64,000 bases of DNA, taken from assembly GCA_001429255.1 (NCBI GenBank), contig LMJI01000001.1:2831879-2895878 (forward strand), read 5' to 3'. The stretch comes from Cellulomonas sp. Root930 (GTDB lineage: Bacteria; Actinomycetota; Actinomycetes; Actinomycetales; Cellulomonadaceae). Position 1 is the stretch's first letter. Each line of letters begins with the position of its first letter. A program made the position numbers and the translations under genes. The notes under the pieces were generated by a model. The model did no database searches. It was not told the origin of the DNA and worked only from the letters and a program-made list of their open reading frames with translations. Shown here piece by piece: positions 45,356-53,742 of this stretch.

Positions 45356-48049
45356 ATGACCAGGTACGTCTCCCGGTTCGTCGATGGCGACAAGGACAAG
45401 AAGGACCTGCTGGGCGGCAAGGGAGCCAACCTGGCAGAGATGACCAAGCTGGACCTGCCCGTGCCACCGGGTTTCACGATCACCACCGAGGCGTGCCGGG
45501 CGTACATGCGCGACGGGCACGTCCCGCCCGAGCTGCGGGTCGAGGTGACCCTGGCGGTGCGCGAGATCGAGGACACGATCGGCCGGCGCCTGGGTGACTT
45601 CCACGAGCCGCTGCTGGTGTCTGTGCGCTCCGGGGCGAAGTTCTCGATGCCGGGGATGATGGAGACGGTCCTGAACATCGGGCTCAACGACGCGTCCGTG
45701 AAGGGGCTCACCGAGTTCTCCGGGGACGAGCGGTTCGCCTGGGACTCCTACCGCCGGCTCATCCAGATGTTCGGCAAGACGGTGCTGGGGATCGACGGGG
45801 AGCTGTTCGCGGCGGCCCTGGACGAGCGCAAGACCGCCGTCGGCGCCGCCACCGACGTGGACCTGTCCGCGCAGGACCTGCACGTGCTCGTGCACGAGTT
45901 CAAGGAGATCGTCGTCGAGCAGACGGGCCGGGAGTTCCCGCAGCACCCGCGCGAGCAGCTCGACATGGCCATCGAGGCCGTCCTCGACTCGTGGAACACG
46001 GACCGCGCCCGGCTCTACCGACGCCGCGAGCGCATCCCGAACGACCTGGGGACCGCCGTCAACGTGGTGAGCATGGTGTTCGGCAACCTGGGCGAGACGT
46101 CCGGCACCGGGGTGTGCTTCACGCGCGACCCCTCCACGGGGGAGACCGGGGTCTACGGCGACTACCTGCCGAACGCGCAGGGCGAGGACGTGGTGGCGGG
46201 GATCCGCAACACGCTGCCGCTCTCCGAGCTCGAGCTGCTCGACCCCGTCTCCTACGACGCGCTGCGGCACGCGATGCGACGCCTCGAGACCCACTACCGC
46301 GACCTGTGCGACATCGAGTTCACCATCGAGCGCGGCAAGCTCTGGCTGCTGCAGACCCGGGTGGGCAAGCGCACGGCGGCGGCCGCGTTCCGGATCGCGA
46401 CGGAGCTGGTGGACGAGAGCCTCATCACGATGGACGAGGCGATCACGCGCTGCCCGGGCGACCGGCTCAACCAGCTGCTGTTCCCGCAGTTCGACGCGAG
46501 TGCGAAGCGTCAGCTGCTCACCCGGGCGATGGCTGCGTCTCCGGGGGCCGCGGTCGGTGAGATCGTCCTCGACAACGCCCAGGCGCTCGAGCGCACGGAG
46601 GCCGGGGCGCACGTGATCCTCGTCCGGCGCGAGACCAACCCGGACGACCTGCAGGGGATGATCGTCGCCGACGGCATCCTGACCGCGCGCGGTGGCAAGA
46701 CGTCGCACGCCGCCGTGGTGGCCCGGGGCATGGGCACCTGCGCGGTGGTCGGCGCCGAGGAGGTCGAGGTCGACGCCGCCCACGGCGAGGTGCGTGTGCG
46801 CGACCAGGTGCTCCACGCGGGGGACATCATCGCCATCGACGGGTCCACGGGGGAGGTGTTCCGCGGCTCGGTGCCGGTGGTCGACTCGCCCGTCATGGTC
46901 TACGTGGCCGAGGGGCTGGACGCCGGTCTGGCCGCGGCCGGCGACGACGAGGCCCGCGCGCTGGTCTCGGCGGTCGACCGCGTGCTGCGGCACGCCGACT
47001 TCGTCCGCCGGATGCAGGTACGCACCAACGCGGACACCGCCGAGGACGCGCACCGTGCCCGAGCGCGGGGGGCGGAGGGCGTGGGGCTCTGCCGGACCGA
47101 GCACCAGTTCCTGGGGGAGCGGCGCCAGCACATCGAGCGTCTCGTCCTGGCCGACAACGACGAGGACCGCAAGGTCGCCCTCGACGCGCTCCTCCCGCTC
47201 CAGCGCGAGGACTTCGCCGGCCTGCTGGAGGCCATGGACGGGCTGCCGACGACCATCCGGCTCATCGACCCCCCGCTGCACGAGTTCCTTCCGGACCTCA
47301 CGGAGCTGGCGGTCAAGGTCGCGGTGGCCGAGGAGCCGGACCCGACGGACGTCGCGCTCCTGGCGGCGGTCGAGCGGATGCACGAGCAGAACCCGATGCT
47401 GGGGCTGCGCGGCGTGCGGCTCGGCCTGACGCTGCCTGGCCTGTTCGCCCTGCAGGTGCGCGCGATCGCCGAGGCGACCGTGCAGCTGCGGCAGGCGGGC
47501 CTCGACCCGCGGCCGGAGATCATGGTCCCGCTGGTGGGATCGGTGCGGGAGCTGCAGCTGGTGCGCGAGGAGGCCGAGCGCGTCCTGGCGGAGGTCAGTG
47601 CGTCGTCCGGTGTTCCGCTCGACGTGCCGATCGGCTGCATGATCGAGCTGCCCCGCGCGGCCCTGACCGCGCACCGGATCGCCGAGGAGGCCGACTTCTT
47701 CTCGTTCGGCACCAACGACCTCACGCAGACCACGTGGGGCTTCTCGCGCGACGACGTGGAGCGCGCGTTCTTCGCCGACTACCTGCAGAACGGCGTGCTG
47801 ACGATCTCCCCGTTCGAGACGCTCGACGCCGACGGTGTGGGGTCGCTGGTGCGGTCCGGCGTCGAGGGCGGTCGGGCGACGAAGCCGGGCCTGCACATCG
47901 GCGTCTGCGGCGAGCACGGGGGAGACCCGGAGTCGATCCACTTCTTCCACGAGGTGGGGCTGGACTACGTGTCCTGCTCGCCGTTCCGGGTACCGATCGC
48001 CCGGCTCGAGGCCGGCAGGGCGGCCGTGGCACGGGGAGGCGCCGCCTGA
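45356..48049 (+). CDS. ppdK: Pyruvate, phosphate dikinase
   Basis: An 897-residue enzyme that interconverts pyruvate, ATP and phosphate with PEP, AMP and PPi. The N-terminal ATP-grasp part begins DLLGGKGANLAEMTKLDLPVP; the phospho-His domain has GGKTSHAAVVARGMG with H451 as carrier; and the PEP/pyruvate barrel has IGCMIELPRAAL, FGTNDLTQTTWGFSRDD and CGEHGGDPESIHFF. ATG at 45356 follows AGGAG. The upstream divergent regulator is RamB-like, consistent with control by carbon source. The last 85 bp overlap a convergent hydrolase gene. Confidence 0.96.
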   Translation: MTRYVSRFVDGDKDKKDLLGGKGANLAEMTKLDLPVPPGFTITTEACRAYMRDGHVPPELRVEVTLAVREIEDTIGRRLGDFHEPLLVSVRSGAKFSMPGMMETVLNIGLNDASVKGLTEFSGDERFAWDSYRRLIQMFGKTVLGIDGELFAAALDERKTAVGAATDVDLSAQDLHVLVHEFKEIVVEQTGREFPQHPREQLDMAIEAVLDSWNTDRARLYRRRERIPNDLGTAVNVVSMVFGNLGETSGTGVCFTRDPSTGETGVYGDYLPNAQGEDVVAGIRNTLPLSELELLDPVSYDALRHAMRRLETHYRDLCDIEFTIERGKLWLLQTRVGKRTAAAAFRIATELVDESLITMDEAITRCPGDRLNQLLFPQFDASAKRQLLTRAMAASPGAAVGEIVLDNAQALERTEAGAHVILVRRETNPDDLQGMIVADGILTARGGKTSHAAVVARGMGTCAVVGAEEVEVDAAHGEVRVRDQVLHAGDIIAIDGSTGEVFRGSVPVVDSPVMVYVAEGLDAGLAAAGDDEARALVSAVDRVLRHADFVRRMQVRTNADTAEDAHRARARGAEGVGLCRTEHQFLGERRQHIERLVLADNDEDRKVALDALLPLQREDFAGLLEAMDGLPTTIRLIDPPLHEFLPDLTELAVKVAVAEEPDPTDVALLAAVERMHEQNPMLGLRGVRLGLTLPGLFALQVRAIAEATVQLRQAGLDPRPEIMVPLVGSVRELQLVREEAERVLAEVSASSGVPLDVPIGCMIELPRAALTAHRIAEEADFFSFGTNDLTQTTWGFSRDDVERAFFADYLQNGVLTISPFETLDADGVGSLVRSGVEGGRATKPGLHIGVCGEHGGDPESIHFFHEVGLDYVSCSPFRVPIARLEAGRAAVARGGAA

Positions 48050-48930
48050 GCAGTGCGTCGGAACAGCGCCCGGGCGTGCTCCACGAGCGCGTCCGGGCGT
48101 TCGTCCGCGATGAAATGACCGGCGCGGTCGACGAGCTCCTGCGAGAGGTCGTCCGCGTGCTCCTCGTACCCGCCCAGCAGCTCCAGCGGCAGGCCCGCCG
48201 GGTCGTCCGCCCCGTACAGCACGACGGTCGGAGTCGTCAGCCGCGCGTCCCGGTAGGCACCGCGGGCGATCCGGCCGATCTCTCCGAGGATGGCGTTCCG
48301 GTAGAGCGCTGAGCCCGCGCGGGCCCGGGCAGGGTCTCGCAGGGGTGCGGCGAACAGCTCGACGTCGCTCTCGGGCAACGCGTCCGGCCCGGTCCGGAAG
48401 TCGCGCAGCAGGTACCGCACCAGCCGTTGCCGTCCGGACCGCAGCGCCCACGGTCCGAGACCGGGCGTCGCGATGACCCACTGGAACCACAGCCGCCACA
48501 CCACGGTGAGCATCCGCGGGTGCATCCGGACGAACGGGTGCCCGCTGCCGAACGTGAGGAAGGCGCCGACGCGGTCGGGGTGCTCGAGGCAGAGGCCGTA
48601 CCCGAGGATCGCGCCGTAGTCGTGCGCGACGAGGTCGACCTTCTCCAGCCCGAGCGCGTCCAGGAGCCCGACGACGTCCGCCAGGAGCTGCTCGCGGACG
48701 TAGCCGCCGGGGGGAGCGTCGGTCCAGCCGGCGCCGCGCAGGTCGGGGCAGATCACGCGGTGGTCCCGGGCGAGCTCCGGGAGGACCGTGCGCCACTCCC
48801 ACCAGTGCTGCGGGAAGCCGTGCAGCAGCAGCACCGGTGGGCCGCTGCCTGCGTCGGCGACGTGCATGCGCAGGCCGGGAAGGTCCACGAACCGGTGGGT
48901 GACCCCGTCGAGAGCCGGGAGGGCGTCCAT
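47965..48930 (-). CDS. Epoxide-hydrolase-like alpha/beta hydrolase
   Basis: A 321-residue protein. HGFPQHWWEWRTVLPELA and VICPDLRGAGWTDAP are the oxyanion and strand-4 segments of epoxide hydrolases and haloalkane dehalogenases, and the nucleophile elbow is DLVAHDYGAILGYG with Asp, not Ser, in AHDYG. The late His is in VDRAGHFIADERP. The Asp nucleophile points to an epoxide or haloalkane substrate. The final 28 residues (Ala/Arg-rich) are read antisense to the ppdK 3' end. ATG at 48930. The divergent TetR gene and tandem operator suggest substrate-induced control. Confidence 0.87.
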   Translation of the reverse strand: MDALPALDGVTHRFVDLPGLRMHVADAGSGPPVLLLHGFPQHWWEWRTVLPELARDHRVICPDLRGAGWTDAPPGGYVREQLLADVVGLLDALGLEKVDLVAHDYGAILGYGLCLEHPDRVGAFLTFGSGHPFVRMHPRMLTVVWRLWFQWVIATPGLGPWALRSGRQRLVRYLLRDFRTGPDALPESDVELFAAPLRDPARARAGSALYRNAILGEIGRIARGAYRDARLTTPTVVLYGADDPAGLPLELLGGYEEHADDLSQELVDRAGHFIADERPDALVEHARALFRRTAQAAPPRATAALPASSRAIGTRNGEQDT

Positions 48931-48940
48931 CCGTCGACGG

Positions 48941-48981
48941 TACTACGGACGTAGTGCGCCGTCTACTACATCTATAGTGCG
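48941..48981. promoter_or_regulatory. Tandem operator, two copies of TACTAC-N5-TAGTGCG
   Basis: The 54-bp gap between the epoxide-hydrolase-like gene and the TetR gene is almost filled by two 18-bp copies, 48941-48958 and 48964-48981, 23 bp apart. Each contains an inverted half-site pair (ACTA/TAGT); the first is the perfect palindrome ACTACG-GA-CGTAGT. The second ends three bases before the TetR ATG. This is a likely binding site for that TetR repressor on both promoters. Confidence 0.8.
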
Positions 48982-48984
48982 AGC

Positions 48985-49527
48985 ATGACGTCACCGCGGA
49001 GCCGTGCGCTCGACGCCGCCATCGACCTGCTCGGCACCGAGGGCCTGCGGGCTCTCACCCACGTCCGCGTCGACGACCGGGCGGGGATCCCCCGGGGGTC
49101 GACGTCGAACTACTTCCGCACCCGCGCAGCCCTGCTCGGCGGCGTGGTGGAGCGGATCTCCGAGCGCGAGACCCCGCAGGTCGGGGAGTCTCTTGCGCCG
49201 GCCTCGGCGGAGGCGCTGATCGAGGCGCTCAGCGCGCTGGTCGCGTACACGACCACGGTCCAGCGCACCCTGACCACAGCCCGCCTCGTCCTGTTCATGG
49301 AGGCGAGCCACGACCCGACGCTGCGTGAGTCCCTGTCGGCGCGCAGGCACGCGCTCGAGGCCGACGCAGTGGCGGCGCTCGCTCGCCTGGGGTCGTCGGA
49401 CCCCGTGACGGGCGCGGCCGCCGTGATGGCGTGCGCCGAGGGCCTGATCCTGCACCGCATCGCGCGGGGCGACGAGACGGACCCGCGTCCCGCGCTCGAG
49501 CTCGTGATGCGGGCCGCGCTGGCATGA
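48985..49527 (+). CDS. TetR-family transcriptional regulator
   Basis: A 180-residue regulator: the N-terminal helix-turn-helix (ALDAAIDLLGTEGLRALTHV, then GIPRGSTSNYFRTRAALLGG) has TetR form, with Ser-Asn in the usual Y/F-YHHF-type recognition helix, and the C-terminal ligand domain is helical. ATG at 48985 sits just after the second operator copy with no Shine-Dalgarno, so the message may be nearly leaderless. It probably represses itself and the divergent hydrolase. A hairpin overlaps its stop codon. Confidence 0.9.
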   Translation: MTSPRSRALDAAIDLLGTEGLRALTHVRVDDRAGIPRGSTSNYFRTRAALLGGVVERISERETPQVGESLAPASAEALIEALSALVAYTTTVQRTLTTARLVLFMEASHDPTLRESLSARRHALEADAVAALARLGSSDPVTGAAAVMACAEGLILHRIARGDETDPRPALELVMRAALA

Positions 49528-49560
49528 CGCGGGCGCCGGGGTGGTGCCGGCGCCCGCGTC
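49526..49560. terminator. Bidirectional hairpin terminator
   Basis: A 14-bp stem (GACGCGGGCGCCGG, 7-nt loop, then the complement) begins on the TetR stop codon and ends 4 bp before the stop of the convergent 5'-nucleotidase gene. Confidence 0.78.
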
Positions 49561-49564
49561 AGTG

Positions 49565-51412
49565 CTACGGCGTGACGGTCAGCGGCGTGCCGCCGGACGT
49601 CAGCTGCCAGTCGGGGTTGGTGGCCGAGAAGACGCTCGGGTCCACCACCTCGTTGGCTATCACCCAGTCGATGAGCAGCTGGCGGATCTCCACCTGCCGG
49701 TTGTAGACGACGGGCGCCGTCGTCACGCCCGGGAAGTTGCCCCCGCCGGACTGCCGGTAGTTGTTGATCGCGACGACGAACTCCTGCGTGTCGGTCACGG
49801 GCACGCCGCCGTAGGCCAGCCCGGTGATGCGGCTGCCGACGGGCTGCGCCAGGTCGATGCCGTAGGTGAGCGGCTGGTCGAGCCCACCCATGACGTCGTA
49901 GTTGTAGTCCGGGGTGCCGTTCGGAGCCGTCGGCGTCACCGCGTTGGTGAGGCTGGCGGCCGGGTACGTGCCGGGAGCGGGCGCGGCCTTGAAGTACTCC
50001 GCGGACTTCTCCAGGTACGCCTTGACCTGCGCGCCCGTGAGCTTGATGCCCAGGAGCGTGTTGTCGTAGATGTACAGGCCGGCGATGTCCCGCACGGACA
50101 CGTCACCCTCGGGGATCGCCGCGTCCTTGTTGAAGGGCGCCGCGATCGAGAGCACCGGCAGGGCGGCGTCCGCCCCCGTGAGCTCCGCCTTGACCGCCCC
50201 GGCCTGGACGTAGTTGATGAAGTCCAGCACCGCGGTGTCCTCGTACCGTGCGGTCGCCGCGGACATGGCTTCGGTCGAGGTGCCGATCACGCCGTTGACG
50301 TAGTCGACGACCGTCTGGTGGTTCGCCTGGAGCAGGCTGACGATCGCGGGGTCCTCGGGGACGGTGTTCGAGTTGAGCACGGAGGCGTCCACCGACTGCA
50401 CGCTCCAGCGGCCACGGCTGAACGAGAGGTCGAAGTCGAACACCGACAGGCGCTCGCCCCACTTGAGCGGCTCCGAGAGGACGACGGGCTTGCCGGTCGC
50501 GGTGTTGGTGACGACGCGCTCGGCGATCTCCTGGTGGGCGTGACCGACGAGGATCGCGTCGATGCCGGGCACCTGCTCGGCCACGAGCGTCGCCGCGTTC
50601 TCCGGGAACGGCAGGGCGTCGCCGTAGGAGGACGACGTGTCCGCCCCGGAGTGCGCCGCGACGACGACGACGTCGGCACCCTTGCGCTTCATCTCCGGCA
50701 CGTACTTGGTCGCCTGCTCGACGAGCCCGCCGAAGCTCATCTGGCCCTCGACGTTCGCCTTGTCCCAGATCGCGATGCCCGGGTTGGTCAGGCCGAGGAT
50801 GCCGACCTTGATCGGCTTGCCGTGCGGCGGCCGGACGGTCTTGATGACGTAGGGCGTGAAGGCGGCCCTGCCGTTCTTGTCGAAGGTGGCGTTCGCGGCG
50901 AGGAGCGGGAAGTCGACCTGCTTCTCGAACGTGCGCAGGTAGGGGATGCCGTAGTTGAACTCGTGGTTGCCGAGCGCCGCGGCGTCGTAGCCGATCGCGT
51001 TCATGGCGGTGGCCATCGGGTGCTCGACGGTCCTCGAGATCGGCTGGATCTTGGCGTAGTAGTACGCCAGCGAGGTGCCCTGGATGGTGTCGCCCGCGTC
51101 GATGAGCAGGGTGTTGCGGTCTCCACGGTCCGCGCGCACCTGGTTGACCAGGGTCGAGACCTTGGCCAGGCCCACGTCGTTGTGGGCGCTGTCGTCGTAC
51201 TCCGCGTTCTTGAAGTAGTCCCAGTTCAGTGCGTTGCCGTGCAGGTCCGTGGTGCCCATGACGGTGAGCTGATAGTCCGTCGAGCCGCTACCGCCGCCGC
51301 CGCCGTGCCCGTTGCCGGCCGCGGCCGGTGTGGCGAGGCCCACGGCGAGGACCGCGGCTGTCGCCACCGCACCCGCCCTCACGCTGGCCCGTTGCAGGAT
51401 GGTGATTCCCAT
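49565..51412 (-). CDS. Secreted 5'-nucleotidase / metallophosphatase
   Basis: A 615-residue exported enzyme. Residues 1-32 form a Sec signal peptide (basic start, then AVATAAVLAVGLATPAAAG) followed by a Gly-rich linker. The metallophosphatase domain has MGTTDLHGNAL, LLIDAGDTIQG, ALGNHEFNYG, AAHSGAD and LVGHAHQE, all metal ligands intact. The C-terminal 5'-nucleotidase domain has LYIYDNTLLGIKLTGAQV and NNYRQSGGGNFPG, the substrate-binding segments. It likely releases phosphate or nucleosides from extracellular 2',3'-cyclic or 5'-nucleotides. ATG at 51412 follows GGAGGA. It diverges from the S8 peptidase gene across 192 bp. Confidence 0.94.
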   Translation of the reverse strand: MGITILQRASVRAGAVATAAVLAVGLATPAAAGNGHGGGGGSGSTDYQLTVMGTTDLHGNALNWDYFKNAEYDDSAHNDVGLAKVSTLVNQVRADRGDRNTLLIDAGDTIQGTSLAYYYAKIQPISRTVEHPMATAMNAIGYDAAALGNHEFNYGIPYLRTFEKQVDFPLLAANATFDKNGRAAFTPYVIKTVRPPHGKPIKVGILGLTNPGIAIWDKANVEGQMSFGGLVEQATKYVPEMKRKGADVVVVAAHSGADTSSSYGDALPFPENAATLVAEQVPGIDAILVGHAHQEIAERVVTNTATGKPVVLSEPLKWGERLSVFDFDLSFSRGRWSVQSVDASVLNSNTVPEDPAIVSLLQANHQTVVDYVNGVIGTSTEAMSAATARYEDTAVLDFINYVQAGAVKAELTGADAALPVLSIAAPFNKDAAIPEGDVSVRDIAGLYIYDNTLLGIKLTGAQVKAYLEKSAEYFKAAPAPGTYPAASLTNAVTPTAPNGTPDYNYDVMGGLDQPLTYGIDLAQPVGSRITGLAYGGVPVTDTQEFVVAINNYRQSGGGNFPGVTTAPVVYNRQVEIRQLLIDWVIANEVVDPSVFSATNPDWQLTSGGTPLTVTP

Positions 51413-51563
51413 GCCGGAGTCCTCCCGTGCTGTCGGTTCTGCACCGGGTTGCGGTGCCTCGGGCACCGTAGCCCGTCCGGGTGACGGGGGACACGTCGGG
51501 CGCGCTGCGGGGGCGGCGACGACGGGCCGCCCGCGGGGGTATCCCGGCGCTGGGGCGCGACCC

Positions 51564-51569
51564 TAACCT
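51564..51569 (+). promoter_or_regulatory. Possible -10 box for the S8-sigma-CHAT operon
   Basis: TAACCT lies 35 bp before the ATG of the S8 gene and fits the TANNNT pattern. No -35 close to consensus is visible, so an alternative sigma factor, perhaps the one encoded in the operon, could recognise this region. No other promoter-like sequence stands out in the 192-bp gap. Confidence 0.35.
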
Positions 51570-51604
51570 GAGACGAGGGTGGATCGTCCGACGGAGGCCG
51601 ACTC

Positions 51605-53140
51605 ATGACCGGGAACGACGACACGCGGTGGTACCGACCGGCCGAGCCTGCGGCGGGGGTGACCCACGCCGATCCCGGACCGGTCGGCGACGGGGTCCGG
51701 CCGAGCGAGGCGCTGCTCACCGCCGAGGCCGCCGCGCTCACGGACGAGGTCCTCGCCCGGCTCAACGAGCTCCTGCTGCCGTTCGCCGCCTCGCTCGCCG
51801 CGGAGACCGTCGTGGCGGGACGTCGGACCCTCCGGGTCTCCGGCATGCCGGCCGCCGAGGCGGGCGTGGCGCTGCAGGCGCACCTGCCGGCGTACGGCGA
51901 CGACCCGGCGGGCATCGACAGCGCGCTCGCCCGCGCCCTGGCGTCACTGCGGCCCGTCACCGAGCGTGACGACCGCACCGGGCTGCTCGAGGAAGCCACC
52001 GCGGTGCGGAGTCCCTTCGCGGCCGTGCGGAGTCCCTTCGCCGTCCGGAGCCCCTTCGCGGTGCGCAGCCCGTTCGCGGTCCGGAGCCCTTTCGCGCTGC
52101 GGAGCCTCGTCGACTCCCGCCGGCCGTTGGCGGTCCGGAGCCCGTTCGCGGTGCGCAGCCCGTTCGCCGGCGCCGTCCGCGAGGCCGTCGACGTGGGCCC
52201 GCTCGTGCCGCCGCCCGACACCGTCCGGCCGGCACGCCCGCCGGTGGTGGCGGTCGTGGACGGGGGGATCGCCGCGCATGCCTGGTTCACGGGGCCGGAC
52301 GGTCCGCTCGTCACCGACGCGCTCGACCTCGGCTGGTCCCCGGCCGAGGAGCTGCCCGGGCCGCGGGTGGGCAACGTGGACCAGGACGGCGCTCTGGACG
52401 ACGCGGCCGGGCACGGCACGTTCGTCGCCGGGCTCGTGCGGCAGTACGGCCCGTCGGCGCGGCTCCTCTCACTGCAGGCGATGGACGCGGACGGGTTCTT
52501 CCCGCCGGGCCGGTCGGTGTCCGCGCTCACGTGGCTGCTCGACCGGGTGCGGCGGGCGACCGAGGAGCCGGCCGCGTTCGTCGACGTGGTGTGCCTGGCC
52601 TGGGGCTACCAGGACGACGATCCCGCCGACCAGCACCCCGTGCAGGTCCGTCGGCTGCTCGGCGAGCTGGGCGAGCTGGGCGTGCAGGTGGTCGCCGCGG
52701 CGGGGAACAGGTCCGACCGCGTGCCGGTCTTCCCCGCCGCACTCACCGCCCTGGCGACGCCGGAGTCGTTGCCCGCGGTGCCACTCGTCAGCGTGGGTGC
52801 CACCAACCCGGACGGCTCGCTCGCGGCGTTCAGCAGCTATGGGCCGTGGGTCCAGCACTACGAGCGGGGGTCCGCGGTCGTGAGTGCGATGCCGGCGTCG
52901 TTCGGACGGGTGCTCGGTGCGGAGCAGCTCTCCGGCGCGACCGGGCAGCCCTGGGCGTTCGACCCGGACGACATGGCCACCGGCACGGCGCGCTGGGGTG
53001 GCACCTCCTTCGCGGCGGCGATCGTCGCGGGCAGGTTCGCGCAGGCCGTCGCGCAGGACGCGGACAGCGCCTCGGTGCACCGGGACGCGGTGCTCGCCCG
53101 GGTGGCCCGCGCCCGGGAGATTGTGCTGGGGACGCGATGA
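51605..53140 (+). CDS. Cytoplasmic S8 (subtilisin-like) serine peptidase with VRSPFA repeat linker
   Basis: A 511-residue peptidase without signal peptide or membrane helix, so cytoplasmic. Residues 1-130 are an unknown, partly helical domain. Residues 134-188 are a repeat linker made of VRSPFA units. The catalytic domain runs from about 210, with D219 (VVAVVDGGI), H270 (AAGHGTFVAGL), the oxyanion Asn in VAAAGNRSD and S468 (WGGTSFAAAIVAG); all are present, so it should be active. ATG at 51605 has GGAGG at 8-12 nt. The stop overlaps the sigma factor start. The repeat-bearing linker suggests activation by cleavage or docking of a partner, plausibly the CHAT protease of the same operon. Confidence 0.9.
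   Translation: MTGNDDTRWYRPAEPAAGVTHADPGPVGDGVRPSEALLTAEAAALTDEVLARLNELLLPFAASLAAETVVAGRRTLRVSGMPAAEAGVALQAHLPAYGDDPAGIDSALARALASLRPVTERDDRTGLLEEATAVRSPFAAVRSPFAVRSPFAVRSPFAVRSPFALRSLVDSRRPLAVRSPFAVRSPFAGAVREAVDVGPLVPPPDTVRPARPPVVAVVDGGIAAHAWFTGPDGPLVTDALDLGWSPAEELPGPRVGNVDQDGALDDAAGHGTFVAGLVRQYGPSARLLSLQAMDADGFFPPGRSVSALTWLLDRVRRATEEPAAFVDVVCLAWGYQDDDPADQHPVQVRRLLGELGELGVQVVAAAGNRSDRVPVFPAALTALATPESLPAVPLVSVGATNPDGSLAAFSSYGPWVQHYERGSAVVSAMPASFGRVLGAEQLSGATGQPWAFDPDDMATGTARWGGTSFAAAIVAGRFAQAVAQDADSASVHRDAVLARVARAREIVLGTR
52004..52168 (+). repeat. Tandem 18-bp repeat encoding VRSPFA, eight units
   Basis: In frame within the S8 gene there are seven VRSPFA units (one pair separated by an extra Ala) and one degenerate 12-residue unit (LRSLVDSRRPLA). 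Units 3-4 and 7-8 are nearly identical 36-bp blocks, pointing to a block duplication. Elsewhere Val (GTG/GTC), Arg (CGG/CGC), Ser (AGT/AGC), Pro (CCC/CCG/CCT) and Ala (GCG/GCC) codons differ while the peptide is unchanged, so the peptide itself seems selected. Confidence 0.92.
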
Positions 53141-53742
53141 CCCAGGACCTGCAACCACCGGCTGCCCCCGTCGACGCCCGCGCGAGCCGCCGGGAGAGGC
53201 TCGCCGCCTGTCTCGTCCGGGCGCGAGCGGGCGACTCCGCCGCCATCGAGGAGATGGTGCACGACCTGAACCCGCTCCTGTGGCACGTCGCCCGGTCGCA
53301 GGGGCTCGACGCGTCGACCGCCGCGGACGTGGTGCAGACGACGTGGCTGGAGCTCGTCCGCCGCCTCCACGAGATCCGTGTGCCCGAGGCGCTCGCCGGA
53401 TGGCTGACGACGGTCGCGCGCAACGAGGCGATGAAGGTGCACCGACGGTCCCGCCAGGTGATCCCGACGGACACGGTCGAGCTCCCGGACGACCCCGGTC
53501 CCGACGTCGTCGACGACCTCGTGGCCCACGAGCGCGCGCGGAGCCTCTGGCGGTCCTTCGCCCAGCTCTCCGAGCGGTGCCAGCAGCTGCTGCGGGTCGT
53601 GGCCCAGGTGGACCGTCCGGACTACACCGCGATCTCGGAGGCCATGGGCATGCCGCACGGCAGCATCGGCCCCACGCGGGGGCGGTGCCTGACCAAGCTG
53701 CGCGAGCTCCTCCTGGCCGACCCGCTGTGGGAGGCGCCATGA
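53137..53742 (+). CDS. ECF-type RNA polymerase sigma factor
   Basis: A 201-residue sigma-70-family protein with region 2 (IEEMVHDLNPLLWHVARS, DVVQTTWLELVRRLHEIR, WLTTVARNEAMKVHRR) and region 4 (LLRVVAQVDRPDYTAISEAM and GSIGPTRGRCLTKLREL) but no regions 1 or 3, as in ECF factors. No anti-sigma factor with a membrane helix is adjacent. The ATG overlaps the S8 stop and its stop overlaps the next ATG (ATGA in both cases), so it is made in fixed proportion to the two proteases. It could transcribe this operon or a wider response. Confidence 0.92.
   Translation: MTQDLQPPAAPVDARASRRERLAACLVRARAGDSAAIEEMVHDLNPLLWHVARSQGLDASTAADVVQTTWLELVRRLHEIRVPEALAGWLTTVARNEAMKVHRRSRQVIPTDTVELPDDPGPDVVDDLVAHERARSLWRSFAQLSERCQQLLRVVAQVDRPDYTAISEAMGMPHGSIGPTRGRCLTKLRELLLADPLWEAP

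Noticed and set aside
44729..48994. A 1421-codon minus-strand frame antisense to ppdK
   Set aside because: A typical high-GC shadow with no recognisable domain; ppdK on the plus strand is complete and canonical.
52004..52168. CRISPR-like direct repeats
   Set aside because: The units are adjacent, 18 bp, in frame and without spacers; they encode VRSPFA.
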